Positions 15,179 to 23,857 of a DNA stretch of 24,389 bases are shown one piece after another. Location of the stretch: NCBI GenBank assembly GCA_900553265.1, contig USDD01000035.1, positions 1 to 24,389 on the forward strand. The letters are read 5' to 3'. Below the pieces are notes generated by a model. That model saw nothing but the letters and a program-made list of their open reading frames with translations. It was not told where the DNA came from and did not search any database. Origin of the DNA: an uncultured Eubacteriales bacterium. GTDB taxonomy: Bacteria; Bacillota; Clostridia; Christensenellales; Aristaeellaceae. A program made the translations under genes and the position numbers. Position 1 is the first letter of the stretch. Each line of letters starts with the position of its first letter.

Positions 15179-15186
15179 GCTATCAT
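15158..15186 (+). promoter_or_regulatory. Probable promoter of the hydrogenase-sensor operon
   Basis: TTGCAT (15158-15163) and TATCAT (15181-15186) are 17 bp apart. The -35 overlaps the loop of the upstream terminator and the spacer contains its 3' arm. Predicted transcription starts near 15193, leaving a leader of about 50 bases with a small hairpin (GGAAAC 15193-15198 with GTTTCC 15207-15212). Confidence 0.5.
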
Positions 15187-15243
15187 ATATTCGGAAACGG
15201 GCAACGGTTTCCTTCAGATTATGCATAAAGGGAAGGGTTTATC

Positions 15244-15483
15244 ATGAAAATTACGATTTGTGTGGGCAGCACCTGCCATCTGCTGGGTTCCAAGCGCGTT
15301 GTGGATCGCATGAAGGAGCTCGTGGAGGAGCATCACCTCGGCGACCGCGTGGAGCTGGCCGGCAAGTTCTGCATGGGCAAATGCGGAGAGGGCGTGTGCG
15401 TCACCGTGGACGGCGAAACCACCAGCATTCAGCCCGACGATGTGGATACGTTCTTCAGCAACGAGGTGCTTGCGAAGCTGTAA
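15244..15483 (+). CDS. Thioredoxin-like [2Fe-2S] ferredoxin
   Basis: This 79-residue protein belongs to the thioredoxin-like ferredoxin family related to the NuoE/HymA C-terminal domain. The cluster ligands are Cys6 and Cys11 (CVGSTC) and Cys43 and Cys47 (CMGKC); a fifth cysteine, Cys52, lies nearby. It would carry one [2Fe-2S] cluster in the cytoplasm. It starts the operon and lies 24 bases before the hydrogenase-like gene, so it is the likely electron partner of that protein. AAGGGAAGGG lies 6 to 10 bases before the ATG. Small proteins of this type are commonly found beside [FeFe] hydrogenases. Confidence 0.88.
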   Translation: MKITICVGSTCHLLGSKRVVDRMKELVEEHHLGDRVELAGKFCMGKCGEGVCVTVDGETTSIQPDDVDTFFSNEVLAKL

Positions 15484-15507
15484 AAAACGCGTTTCGGAGG
15501 AGAATGA

Positions 15508-16860
15508 ATGAACGTCATTCGGTTGGACGAGGTCAACTGCCGGGACTGCTACAAGTGCATCCGCAACTGCCTGCTCAAGGCCATCCGCTATTCCGACGGC
15601 CATGCGCAGATCATTCGCGAGGACTGCATCGACTGCGGCGAATGCGTCGTGACCTGTCCGCGGCACAGCCAGCAGAGCTGGCCGGACGTCAAGGAGATTC
15701 TTCGTCAGATTCGCTCGGGCCGCCAGGTGGTGGCGAGCGTCGCGCCGTCCTTTATCGCCGATTTTGACGTCGGCTCCATCGAGGATCTGCGCGAGGCTCT
15801 GTTTCAGCTTGGCTTTTTTGACGTGCAGGAAATGGCCATCGGCGCGGAGATCGTCAGCCGCGAATACGAAAAGCTCATCCGCTCGGGTGAGCGGGACGTG
15901 GTGATTTCGTCGGCCTGCCCGCCCATCATCCAGCTGATCCGCAAGTACTATCCCGAGATGCTCAGGTATCTGGCTCCGGTGGAAACGCCCATGGAGGTAC
16001 ACTGTAAGATGCTGCGCGAGCAGTATCCCGACGCGTTCATCGTGGCCGTCAGCCCGTGCTTTGCCGAGCGCGCGGTGATGAACGAGACCGGCTGCTGCGA
16101 TTCGATGCTGATGTTCTCTGATCTGAAGCGATGGATGCACGAGATGGGCGTAAGACCCGTGAACCACGGCTTCGCGGTGGTGCGCGGCGGCATTCGCGCC
16201 CGGCGCTTCGCCCGCCAGGACGGCATCGTCAAGTCCATGGATCGCGTGCCCGGCTGGAACCGCGTGTCCATCGACGGCGTAGCCGACTGCCTCGCCGCGC
16301 TGGACGAAATGCGTCAGGGCGGTGTGAGCAGGACCTTTCTGGAGATGACCGCCTGCGAGGGCAGCTGCGTCAACGGCCCGGCCATTCGCAGCAATCGCTA
16401 TGAAAACCGCATCCGCGGCACCGTCGCGGTCAATTCCTATGCCGGTGAGAACGACTTCGGCGTGACCGCCACCCGCTCCATTCGAAAGGAATTCACCGCC
16501 GACCCTGTGCAGCATCCCCAACCGGCGGAGGATGAGATCGAGGCGGCGCTGGTACGCCTGGGCAAGAGCACGGCGGAGACGGCGCTGAACTGCGGCTGCT
16601 GCGGCTATCCCACCTGTCGGGAGATGGCCTCGGCGCTGTGTCTGGGCAAGGCGCAGATCGAAATGTGCCTGCCGTACCTTCGGGAAAAGGCTGAGCGCCA
16701 TTCCCGCGAGGTGGTGGACAGCACGCTGGAGGCCGCCGACCAGCTCATCGAGAAGCAGATGCGCGTGGCGCAGAACATCGCGTCCATCCTCGGCGAGACC
16801 ACGGCGGAGACAAAGGTCATGCTCGTGAAACTCAAGGAAGCCATTCAGGACGATCAATAA
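15508..16860 (+). CDS. Sensory-type [FeFe] hydrogenase-like protein (HydS-like)
   Basis: This 450-residue protein has three parts. The N terminus has two [4Fe-4S] sites (Cys11, 14, 17, 21 and Cys40, 43, 46, 50). The [FeFe] hydrogenase domain keeps all four H-cluster cysteines: Cys137 in SSACPP, Cys184 in SPCFAER, and Cys283/Cys287 in TACEGSCVNGP. The C-terminal FeS domain has cysteines in GCCGYPTC, followed by Cys378 and Cys387. It ends in a helical, coiled-coil-like tail (about 395-450). Position 136 is Ala, where catalytic enzymes carry the proton-relay Cys (TSCCP). That change, and the EGSC loop, are features of putative sensory hydrogenases such as Thermotoga HydS. The partner phosphatase gene starts one base after the stop. 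GGAGGAG lies upstream of the ATG. Confidence 0.88.
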   Translation: MNVIRLDEVNCRDCYKCIRNCLLKAIRYSDGHAQIIREDCIDCGECVVTCPRHSQQSWPDVKEILRQIRSGRQVVASVAPSFIADFDVGSIEDLREALFQLGFFDVQEMAIGAEIVSREYEKLIRSGERDVVISSACPPIIQLIRKYYPEMLRYLAPVETPMEVHCKMLREQYPDAFIVAVSPCFAERAVMNETGCCDSMLMFSDLKRWMHEMGVRPVNHGFAVVRGGIRARRFARQDGIVKSMDRVPGWNRVSIDGVADCLAALDEMRQGGVSRTFLEMTACEGSCVNGPAIRSNRYENRIRGTVAVNSYAGENDFGVTATRSIRKEFTADPVQHPQPAEDEIEAALVRLGKSTAETALNCGCCGYPTCREMASALCLGKAQIEMCLPYLREKAERHSREVVDSTLEAADQLIEKQMRVAQNIASILGETTAETKVMLVKLKEAIQDDQ

Positions 16861-16861
16861 T

Positions 16862-18031
16862 ATGAATCAGCTGTACATCGACGTCGGCTCCATCAGCTTA
16901 ATCAAGGCGGGCGAGCAGCTCTGCGGCGACCGCGCGGTGTTTTCGTCTAACGAGGACACCTCCATCTGCGTGCTCGCGGACGGGCTGGGCAGCGGCGTAA
17001 AGGCGAATATTCTCGCTACACTCACCTCGCGGATTCTGGCGACGATGAGCGCCGGCGGCATGTCCATCGAGGAGTGCGTCAATACCATCGTGCGCACGCT
17101 CCCCGAGTGCAACGTGCGCAAAATCGCCTATTCCACGTTCACCATCATCAAAATTCGCCAGCAGCGCTATGTGGAGCTGACGCGCTTCGACAATCCGCAC
17201 ACCGTGGTGCTGCAAAACGGCAAAAACTACGATTTCAAGTTCCAGACCCGGATGATCGAAGGCAAGAAGATTTACGAAAGCCGGTTCGAGGCCAACGAAA
17301 ACGACGTGTTCGTCGTCATGAGCGACGGCGCGATCTACGCGGGCATCGGCGGCGAATACGCCTTCGGATGGGGACGCGAGAACATCATTCGATACCTGGA
17401 AGAGCATTACTCCAGGGAGATGACCGCCAAGCAGATTGCCCGGATGCTCGCCGCGGAGTGCTACCGGCTGTATCAGGGCAGGCCCGGCGATGACACGACC
17501 ATCGCGGTGCTGCGGCTGTGCAAGCGCAAGGCGGCCAACGTGATGATCGGCCCGCCGTCCTCCAAGGCGCTGGACAGGGTGATCGTCAGGGATTTCTTCT
17601 CTCAGGAGGGAATCAAAATCGTCTGCGGCGGCACGACCAACCGCATCGCCGCCGACTATCTGGGCACGGAGGTGGAGACCTCGCTGGACTACGGCAATTC
17701 CGATCTTCCGCCCGTCTGCCACGTAGAGGGAGTCGATCTGTCCACCGAGGCGGTGGTGACCATCTCCCGGGTGCTGGATTATTCCGAGGAGTATCTGGCG
17801 GGCGACCGGCTGGAGGCCTCGTGGGAGAACCGCAGCGACGGCGCATCGCGCATCGCACAGGTGCTGTTCGACGGCGCGACGGACATCCACTTCTTCGTGG
17901 GCTGCGCCATGAATCCCGCCCATCAGAACCCCAAGCTCGCTCAGGCCTTCGGCGCAAAATTTCAGCTGATCGACCGATTGTCCAAGAATCTGGAGAAGAT
18001 GGGGAAGCACGTCACCGTTCGCTACTATTAA
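16862..18031 (+). CDS. SpoIIE-like PP2C-type Ser/Thr phosphatase with an extra C-terminal domain
   Basis: This 389-residue protein has an N-terminal PP2C/SpoIIE phosphatase domain (about residues 1-225). The metal-binding acidic residues are visible: Asp23 (CGDRA), Asp40 in VLADGLGSG, Asp155 in VMSDGAIYAG, and Asp210/211 in PGDDTTIAVL. The remaining 160 residues (GIKIVCGGTTNRIAADYLG, then DIHFFVGCAMNP) are of no family I recognise. No membrane helices are present, unlike true SpoIIE (more than 800 residues with an N-terminal membrane region), so this is a soluble phosphatase. It follows the hydrogenase-like gene by one base without a strong ribosome-binding site, implying coupled translation. 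Likely role: signalling output of the hydrogenase sensor, dephosphorylating a serine on an unknown partner. Confidence 0.9.
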   Translation: MNQLYIDVGSISLIKAGEQLCGDRAVFSSNEDTSICVLADGLGSGVKANILATLTSRILATMSAGGMSIEECVNTIVRTLPECNVRKIAYSTFTIIKIRQQRYVELTRFDNPHTVVLQNGKNYDFKFQTRMIEGKKIYESRFEANENDVFVVMSDGAIYAGIGGEYAFGWGRENIIRYLEEHYSREMTAKQIARMLAAECYRLYQGRPGDDTTIAVLRLCKRKAANVMIGPPSSKALDRVIVRDFFSQEGIKIVCGGTTNRIAADYLGTEVETSLDYGNSDLPPVCHVEGVDLSTEAVVTISRVLDYSEEYLAGDRLEASWENRSDGASRIAQVLFDGATDIHFFVGCAMNPAHQNPKLAQAFGAKFQLIDRLSKNLEKMGKHVTVRYY

Positions 18032-18035
18032 ATAG

Positions 18036-18078
18036 AAAGGCCGCCGTCCGGAGCAAATCCTCCGGGCGGCGGCCTTTT
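18036..18078. terminator. Bidirectional intrinsic terminator between convergent genes
   Basis: AAAGGCCGCCG-T-CCGGAG pairs with CTCCGG-G-CGGCGGCCTTT around a six-base loop, followed by TTTTCG on the plus strand and by TTTCTATTTA on the minus strand. It ends the phosphatase operon from the left and the DUF1846 gene from the right. Confidence 0.92.
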
Positions 18079-18090
18079 CGCGCAATGAAT

Positions 18091-19575
18091 TTACTTATGG
18101 TAGAGATTTCTATCCTGATAATCTGGCTCGCAGGTGATGTTCACACCCAGCTTCTTAAACATGCCGTCGTCCACCTGAGAGAGTATGACTGTGGAGTGGG
18201 CGTCGCAGTCCTTGAGCTCGGAGAGCTGATCCATGGCGATGGATGCGTTTTCGTCCGTAGCGGCGCTGATGGCCAGCGCGATGAGCACCTCGTCGGTGTG
18301 CAGGCGCGGATTGCGGTTGCCCATGTGATCCACCTTCAGGTGCTGAATGGGCTGGATGACGCTGGGGGAGATCAGCTTCAGCTCGTCGGGGATGCCGGCC
18401 ATGACCTTCAGCGCGTTGAGCAGCGCCGCCGCGGAAGCGCCCAGCAGCGACGAGGTCTTGCCGGTGACTATCTGTCCGTCGGGCAGCTCAATGGCGGTGG
18501 CGGGTTCGCCGGTGGCTTCGGCCACGGCCAGCGCCGCGGGAACGGTTCTGCGGATGTTCACGTCGACGCCCAGCGTGCGCATGAGCAGCTCCAGCTTGTT
18601 CAGCTCCTGCTTGCCGGCAAGGCCCTGCCGAACCATGCAGGCGGTTTTAAAATAGCGGCGCACGACCTCCTGCCGAGAGGCCTCGCAGCAGATTTCGTCG
18701 TCCACGATGGAATAGCCGGCCATGTTCACGCCCATATCCGTGGGACTCTTGTAGGGACATTCGCCATAGATGCGCTCGAAGATGGCCCGCAGCACGGGAA
18801 AGATTTCGATGTCGCGGTTGTAATTGACGGTGGTTACGCCGTAGGCTTCCAGATGGAAGGGGTCGATCATGTTCACGTCGTTCAGATCGGCCGTCGCGGC
18901 TTCGTAGGCGAGGTTTACCGGATGCTTCAGCGGCAGGTTCCAGATGGGGAAGGTCTCGAACTTGGCATAGCCCGCCTTTACGCCCCGCTTGTGCTCATGA
19001 TAAAGCTGGGACAGGCAGGTGGCCATTTTGCCGCTGCCCGGGCCGGGCGCGGTGACGACCACCAGCGATCGGGAGGTTTCGATATAGTCGTTGCGGCCGT
19101 AGCCTTCGTCGCTGACGATGGCTGCTACATCGGACGGATAGTTGGGGATGCTGTACAGCCGGAAGACCTTCAGACCCAGCGCCTTCATGCGCGTTTCAAA
19201 CAGCGCGGCCGAGGGCTGGCCGGAATACTGGTTCAGCGCGATGCTGCCCACATACAGCCCGAAGGAGCGGAACACGTCCACCAGACGGATCAGATCCGTG
19301 TCGTAGGTGATGCCCAGATCGCCGCGGCGCTTGTTCTTCTCGATGTCGTTGGCGTTGATGGCGATGACGATCTCCACGTCGTCCTTCATCGATTGCAGCA
19401 TGGAGATCTTCGTGTCCGGCTTGAAGCCGGGCAGCACGCGGGAGGCGTGGTAATCGTCAAAGAGCTTGCCGCCGAACTCCAGATAGAGCTTGCCGCCGAA
19501 CTGGCGGATGCGCTCGCGGATGTGCTCCGATTGGAGACGGATGTACTTCTGACTGTCGAAGCCGGGCTTTTTCAT
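18091..19575 (-). CDS. DUF1846 (UPF0371) family protein
   Basis: This 494-residue protein has the typical length and the unmistakable N terminus of the DUF1846 family: GFDSQKYIRLQSEHI, FGGKLYLEFGGKLFDDYHAS and RVLPGFKPDTKI. A P-loop-like GPGSGKMAT is near residue 175. Family members are cytosolic and widespread in Firmicutes, and the biochemical role is not settled, so none is assigned here. CGGAGGAA lies about 8 bases before the ATG. It stands alone, with its own promoter and a leader of about 70 bases containing a terminator-like hairpin. Confidence 0.93.
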   Translation of the reverse strand: MKKPGFDSQKYIRLQSEHIRERIRQFGGKLYLEFGGKLFDDYHASRVLPGFKPDTKISMLQSMKDDVEIVIAINANDIEKNKRRGDLGITYDTDLIRLVDVFRSFGLYVGSIALNQYSGQPSAALFETRMKALGLKVFRLYSIPNYPSDVAAIVSDEGYGRNDYIETSRSLVVVTAPGPGSGKMATCLSQLYHEHKRGVKAGYAKFETFPIWNLPLKHPVNLAYEAATADLNDVNMIDPFHLEAYGVTTVNYNRDIEIFPVLRAIFERIYGECPYKSPTDMGVNMAGYSIVDDEICCEASRQEVVRRYFKTACMVRQGLAGKQELNKLELLMRTLGVDVNIRRTVPAALAVAEATGEPATAIELPDGQIVTGKTSSLLGASAAALLNALKVMAGIPDELKLISPSVIQPIQHLKVDHMGNRNPRLHTDEVLIALAISAATDENASIAMDQLSELKDCDAHSTVILSQVDDGMFKKLGVNITCEPDYQDRNLYHK

Positions 19576-19614
19576 GCGTATTCCTCCGATTCACTCGCTT
19601 TATTACAGCAAAAC

Positions 19615-19635
19615 GGGCACCCGCGCGGGGTGCCC
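19615..19635 (-). promoter_or_regulatory. Terminator-like hairpin in the leader of the DUF1846 gene
   Basis: On the minus strand GGGCACCC and GGGTGCCC (8 bp) close a 5-base GC-rich loop and are followed by GTTTTGCTG. It lies after the predicted transcript start and 40 bases before the start codon. A second GGGCAC copy (minus strand, about 19649-19644) lies just upstream and could pair with the same GTGCCC, offering an alternative fold. This suggests attenuation, though no known riboswitch class is recognised. Confidence 0.5.
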
Positions 19636-19654
19636 ATCTATCGTGCCCTGATTT

Positions 19655-19683
19655 ATTATAGCAGAAGCGTCGACTTTTTTCAA
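19655..19683 (-). promoter_or_regulatory. Sigma-A promoter of the DUF1846 gene
   Basis: On the minus strand TTGAAA (19683-19678) and TATAAT (19660-19655) are separated by 17 bp. The predicted start is near 19648. Confidence 0.75.
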
Positions 19684-19721
19684 CAAACGCCGCATTAAGT
19701 TTGCAAAGGCCGCGGAAAAGG

Positions 19722-19750
19722 TTGATTTTTTCCGACGGCTGCGGTAAAAT
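19722..19750 (+). promoter_or_regulatory. Promoter of the dipeptidase gene
   Basis: TTGATT (19722-19727) and TAAAAT (19745-19750) are separated by 17 bp, about 38 bases before the start codon. It is divergent from the DUF1846 promoter. Confidence 0.6.
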
Positions 19751-19788
19751 GGATGCGAGATTCTACATTACTATTGGAGGAAAGGAAA

Positions 19789-20706
19789 ATGTTTGTTGCG
19801 GATGCGCATTGCGATACACTATGTTCCATCGCCCTGGGCGGAAGAAAAATAGACGAGTGCACGGTCACACTGGACCGGATGGCGCGCGGCGGCGTGGGCC
19901 TTCAGACCTTCGCCATGTTCACCGGCTCCCACGGCCCGGCGGGCACGCCCTATCAGGACGGAAAGAAGATGCTGGCGGCTTCCTACGAGCTGCCGCTGGA
20001 GATTCTGCGCGGCCGGCTGCCCGAAGCGGCTCCCGATCGCCCCACGGGCGTGATCTCCTGCGAGGGCGGCGAGATGCTGGAGGGTTCGCTGGAAAGACTG
20101 GCGGAGTTCGACGACGAGACGCGGCTGAGGATGATCGCGCTGACGTGGAACTTCGAAAACGAGATCGGCTGTCCGGCCAAGGGCGGCGCGACAGAAGGGC
20201 TGAAGCCCTTCGGGCGCGAGCTGCTGGGCGAAATGGATCGCCGCGGAATCCTCGCGGATGTGTCCCATCTGAACGACGCGGGCTTCTGGGAGGTCTGCGA
20301 GCGCACGAAGCTGCCGCCCATCGCCAGCCATTCCGACTGTCGATGGCTGTGCGGCGTGCCGCGCAATCTGACCCGGGAGATGGTCAGGGCCATCATCGAC
20401 CGAAAGGGCTTCATCGGCGTAAACTTCTACGGCGCGTTCCTGCGCGAGGGAGGAAGGGCGACGATGGACGATCTGCTGCGCCACATTGACGCGCTGTACG
20501 AGCTGGGCGCGGAGGACGTGATCGGCTTCGGCTCGGACTTCGACGGCATCGACGAATGGCCGGAGGGCATCGGCAATCCGTCCGACTTCCCAAATCTGCT
20601 GGAGCTGCTCCGCGCGCGGGGCTACACCCAGACGCAGCTGGAGAAGATGGCCGGCGGCAACCTCTGGCGCGTGCTGAAGGAGGCGGACGCAGCCCGGGCC
20701 TGCTGA
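19789..20706 (+). CDS. Membrane dipeptidase-type metallopeptidase (peptidase M19)
   Basis: This 305-residue zinc dipeptidase of the renal dipeptidase family hydrolyses dipeptides, often with broad or D-residue tolerance. The dinuclear site is intact: His7 and Asp9 in DAHCDT, bridging Glu92 in SCEGGE, His160 in DVSHLN, His181 in SHSDCR, Arg192 eleven residues later, and the Asp of FGSDFDGID. There is no signal peptide, so unlike its animal relative it is cytoplasmic. The ATG at 19789 was chosen because GGAGGAAAGG precedes it; the open frame begins 12 codons earlier without a good site. It stands alone between two hairpins and may recycle peptidoglycan or dietary dipeptides; that role is inference. 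Confidence 0.93.
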   Translation: MFVADAHCDTLCSIALGGRKIDECTVTLDRMARGGVGLQTFAMFTGSHGPAGTPYQDGKKMLAASYELPLEILRGRLPEAAPDRPTGVISCEGGEMLEGSLERLAEFDDETRLRMIALTWNFENEIGCPAKGGATEGLKPFGRELLGEMDRRGILADVSHLNDAGFWEVCERTKLPPIASHSDCRWLCGVPRNLTREMVRAIIDRKGFIGVNFYGAFLREGGRATMDDLLRHIDALYELGAEDVIGFGSDFDGIDEWPEGIGNPSDFPNLLELLRARGYTQTQLEKMAGGNLWRVLKEADAARAC

Positions 20707-20712
20707 AAATGA

Positions 20713-20729
20713 AAGGCGATGCTCGCCTT
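20713..20729 (+). terminator. Short hairpin after the dipeptidase gene
   Basis: AAGGCGA and TCGCCTT pair over 7 bp around a 3-base loop, 6 bases after the stop codon, followed by CTTCATTG. It is a weak terminator candidate backed by the stronger one downstream. Confidence 0.5.
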
Positions 20730-20749
20730 CTTCATTGAACATTCAATAA

Positions 20750-20799
20750 CGAAAGGAATTCGCTTTTCGCCGCGTGCGGGAGGCGGATTCCTTTCGTTT
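20750..20799 (+). terminator. Second, longer terminator hairpin
   Basis: Bases 20750-20763 pair with 20783-20796 over 14 bp (one G-T pair) around a 19-base loop, followed by TTTGTTC. It separates the dipeptidase from the efflux operon. Confidence 0.65.
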
Positions 20800-20865
20800 G
20801 TTCAAAATCTGTTCAAATCCTCCGAGCCCGTTTTTAAAGTTCATTTCAACTTTCTCCCTTACAAT
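20799..20865 (+). promoter_or_regulatory. Regulatory region of the MacAB-type operon
   Basis: Two near-identical 11-base direct repeats, TGTTCAAAATC (20799-20809) and TGTTCAAATCC (20810-20820), are followed by an inverted repeat AAAGTT-N6-AACTTT (20836-20853) and a -10-like TACAAT (20860-20865). There is no good -35, which suggests an activator-dependent promoter. Tandem repeats about one helical turn apart are typical of OmpR-type response regulators. Confidence 0.45.
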
Positions 20866-20889
20866 GGCTTCCAGTTAAGGAAAGGAGCC

Positions 20890-21929
20890 ATGCCGATATT
20901 TATGAAAAAGAAAGCCAAGACCCGCGGGCGGATCCTGCGGAGGATCATCGTCACGATTCTCGTGCTGGCGCTGCTGGCCGGCGGCGCGTGGATCGCCTGC
21001 CGCGCGCTGAAGCAGGAGTACAGCGTAACCTATCAGGGCTACACGGCCACCACGGGCAGCATCTCCAACGCACTGAGCTTCAGCGGCAATCTCAGTCTGG
21101 TCAGCAGCGAGAGCTATTCCGCGTCGTCGGCCTCCACGGTGCGCACGGTGTACGTCTCCGCCGGAGAAGAGGTGAATGAGGGCGACAAGCTGGTGCGGCT
21201 GGCCAATGGTCAGACCGTCGAAGCCGGACTGGACGGGCGGGTCAACGCCGTGAGCGTCGTCGAGGGCGATTTCGTCGCGGCGGGCGCGGCGCTGGTTCAG
21301 GTGGCAGACTTCACCCATCTGAAGGTGCAGCTGCGGGTGGACGAATACGACGTGAGCTCCGTCCATGTGGGCGACGCGTGCACCGTCACCGCCACGGCCA
21401 CGGAAAAGACCTTTGAGTCTGAAATCGCCGCCATCGATTACATCTCCGCGTCCGGCGGCTCGGTGGCCTATTACACCGCCACGGCCTACGTGGACGTGGA
21501 CGACGGCGTGTATCCGGGCATGCAGGTCACGGTGTCCATCCCGCAGGAGCAGGCCGAGAATGTGGTCATCCTGAAGGAGGCCGCTCTGAGCTTCGACGCG
21601 GCCAACAGCGCCTATGTCTGGATGTACAACGACGCGGGCGAGCTGGAGCGCGTGGATGTGGAGGTCGGCGTGAGCAACGGCAATTACGTGGAAATCGTCA
21701 GCGGCCTGAGCGACGGCGACGAGGTCTACGTCGAGGTGGAACAGGAGGCTTCCTCCTCCGGCGGACTGCTGGCCGGGCTGTTCGGCAGCCAGCAGATGAA
21801 CGCGCCCAGCGGCGGAGACTTTGGCGGCGGTGGAATGCCCGGCGGCGGAGACTTCGACTTCAGCAGCATGCCCTCCGACTTCAGCGGCGGCGGTATGCAG
21901 GGCGGCGGGCCGATGGGCGGTGGACAGGG

Positions 21930-21933
<4 letters not shown>
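20890..21933 (+). CDS. Membrane-fusion-type adaptor of a MacAB-like ABC system
   Basis: This 347-residue protein has a basic N terminus, one membrane anchor (about residues 15-37, IIVTILVLALLAGGAWIA), then two halves of a biotinyl-lipoyl domain (VYVSAGEEVNEGDKLVRL and GLDGRVNAVSVVEGDFV) and a beta-barrel region. The halves are joined almost directly, without the long helical hairpin that meets TolC in Gram-negatives, as expected for a Gram-positive. The C-terminal 50 residues are rich in Gly, Ser and Met (GGGGMPGGGDF, GGGMQGGGPMGGG). The start follows AAAGGAGCC. It overlaps the ATPase gene (ATGA). The complex would export or remove an amphipathic compound or peptide; the substrate is unknown. 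Confidence 0.88.
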
Positions 21934-22617
<684 letters not shown>

Positions 22618-22625
<8 letters not shown>

Positions 22626-23829
22626 GAAAATCCGATCGACGCTGAGCATGCTGAAGGAATGTGTGGCCATGTCGCTGAGCAACATCGCGGGCAACCGCAT
22701 GCGCTCGTTTCTGACCGTGCTGGGCATTCTCATCGGCGTGACGGCGGTCATCGCGCTGATTACCACCGTCTCCGGCGTGTCCGGCTCACTGTCCGGGTCG
22801 TTTTCGTCGCTGGGCGCGGGCACGCTGACGGTCAGCGTCTCCGGCAGCGACCTGAAGTCCGGCCTGACGGCGGAGGATCTGAGCCGACTGGAGGCGCTTG
22901 ACGAGGTGGACGGCGTGGTTCCCGGCGCGTCTCTGAGCGCCCGGGTCTCCCGCGGCGGCGAATACGAGACGGGCGTGACCGTCTCCGGCAAGAACGCCTA
23001 TTACTTCCGAGTCACCGACGATCTGCTCACCCGGGGCCGGGCGCTGAACATCGTGGACGAGGACAACGTCAGCTTCGTCTGCTGGATCAGTCAGGACATG
23101 GTGGACGAGTTCTTCTACGGCGTGGATCCCATCGACCAGTCGCTGTACATCGACGGCGTGCCCTTCCTCGTGGCCGGACTCATCTCCGACGCGGAGAGCG
23201 AGAGCATCGCGGGCATGATGGGCGGCACGGCGGACATTCTGATTCCCTATACCACGGCGCTGAAGATGAACAACGAAAGCGCCGTCACGTCCTTCACGGT
23301 TTATCTGGCCGACGGCGCGGATTCCGACACCGCCGCCAGCCGCATCGAGGCGGTCATGGACGAGATGTTCAGCTATGAGGATGACTGCTTCGACGTCGTC
23401 ACCCTTTCGGGCGTGGAGGACGCTATGGAGGAAATGCTGTCCATGATGACGGCGCTCCTGGCGGGCATCGCGTCCATCGCGCTGGTGGTCGGCGGCATTG
23501 GTATCATGAACATGATGCTCACCAGCGTCACCGAGCGCACGATGGAAATCGGCCTGAAGAAGGCGCTGGGCGCGCTGCCATGGCAGATTCAGATTCAGTT
23601 TCTGATCGAATCCTTCCTGCTGAGTATGATCGGCGGACTGGCGGGCGTGGGCATGGGCCTTCTGCTGAGCCTGATTCTCTGCAGGGCGCTGGGCACGACC
23701 TTTACGATCTCCCGGAGCGCCATCGCGCTGGGCACGGGCTTCTCCGCCGCCGTGGGCGTGCTCTTCGGCTGGGCTCCCGCGCGCAAGGCCAGCCGACTGA
23801 ATCCCATCGACGCGCTGCGCAATATCTGA
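22618..23829 (+). CDS. ABC transporter permease (MacB/FtsX type)
   Basis: This 403-residue permease has the MacB layout: an N-terminal helix (about residues 24-46, MRSFLTVLGILIGVTAVIAL), an extracytoplasmic domain of about 220 residues, then three C-terminal helices with the FtsX signature (GGIGIMNMMLTSVTERTMEIG, then KKALGALPWQI). It ends APARKASRLNPIDALRNI, the canonical tail of the family. It overlaps the ATPase gene by 8 bases. With the ATPase and adaptor it forms an envelope efflux or stress-response complex. Confidence 0.95.
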
Positions 23830-23857
23830 ACGAACGAGCATGGAGGTGCATTTTAAC

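Noticed and set aside
16862..18031. Identification of the PP2C protein as the true SpoIIE
   Set aside because: It lacks the N-terminal membrane region and is less than half the usual length. Its neighbours are hydrogenase-related, so it is a separate SpoIIE-like phosphatase.
20734..20747. ATTGAA-CA-TTCAAT palindrome before the efflux operon
   Set aside because: It is short, AT-rich and lies upstream of the terminator of the previous gene, so it could be chance. It is not listed as an operator.
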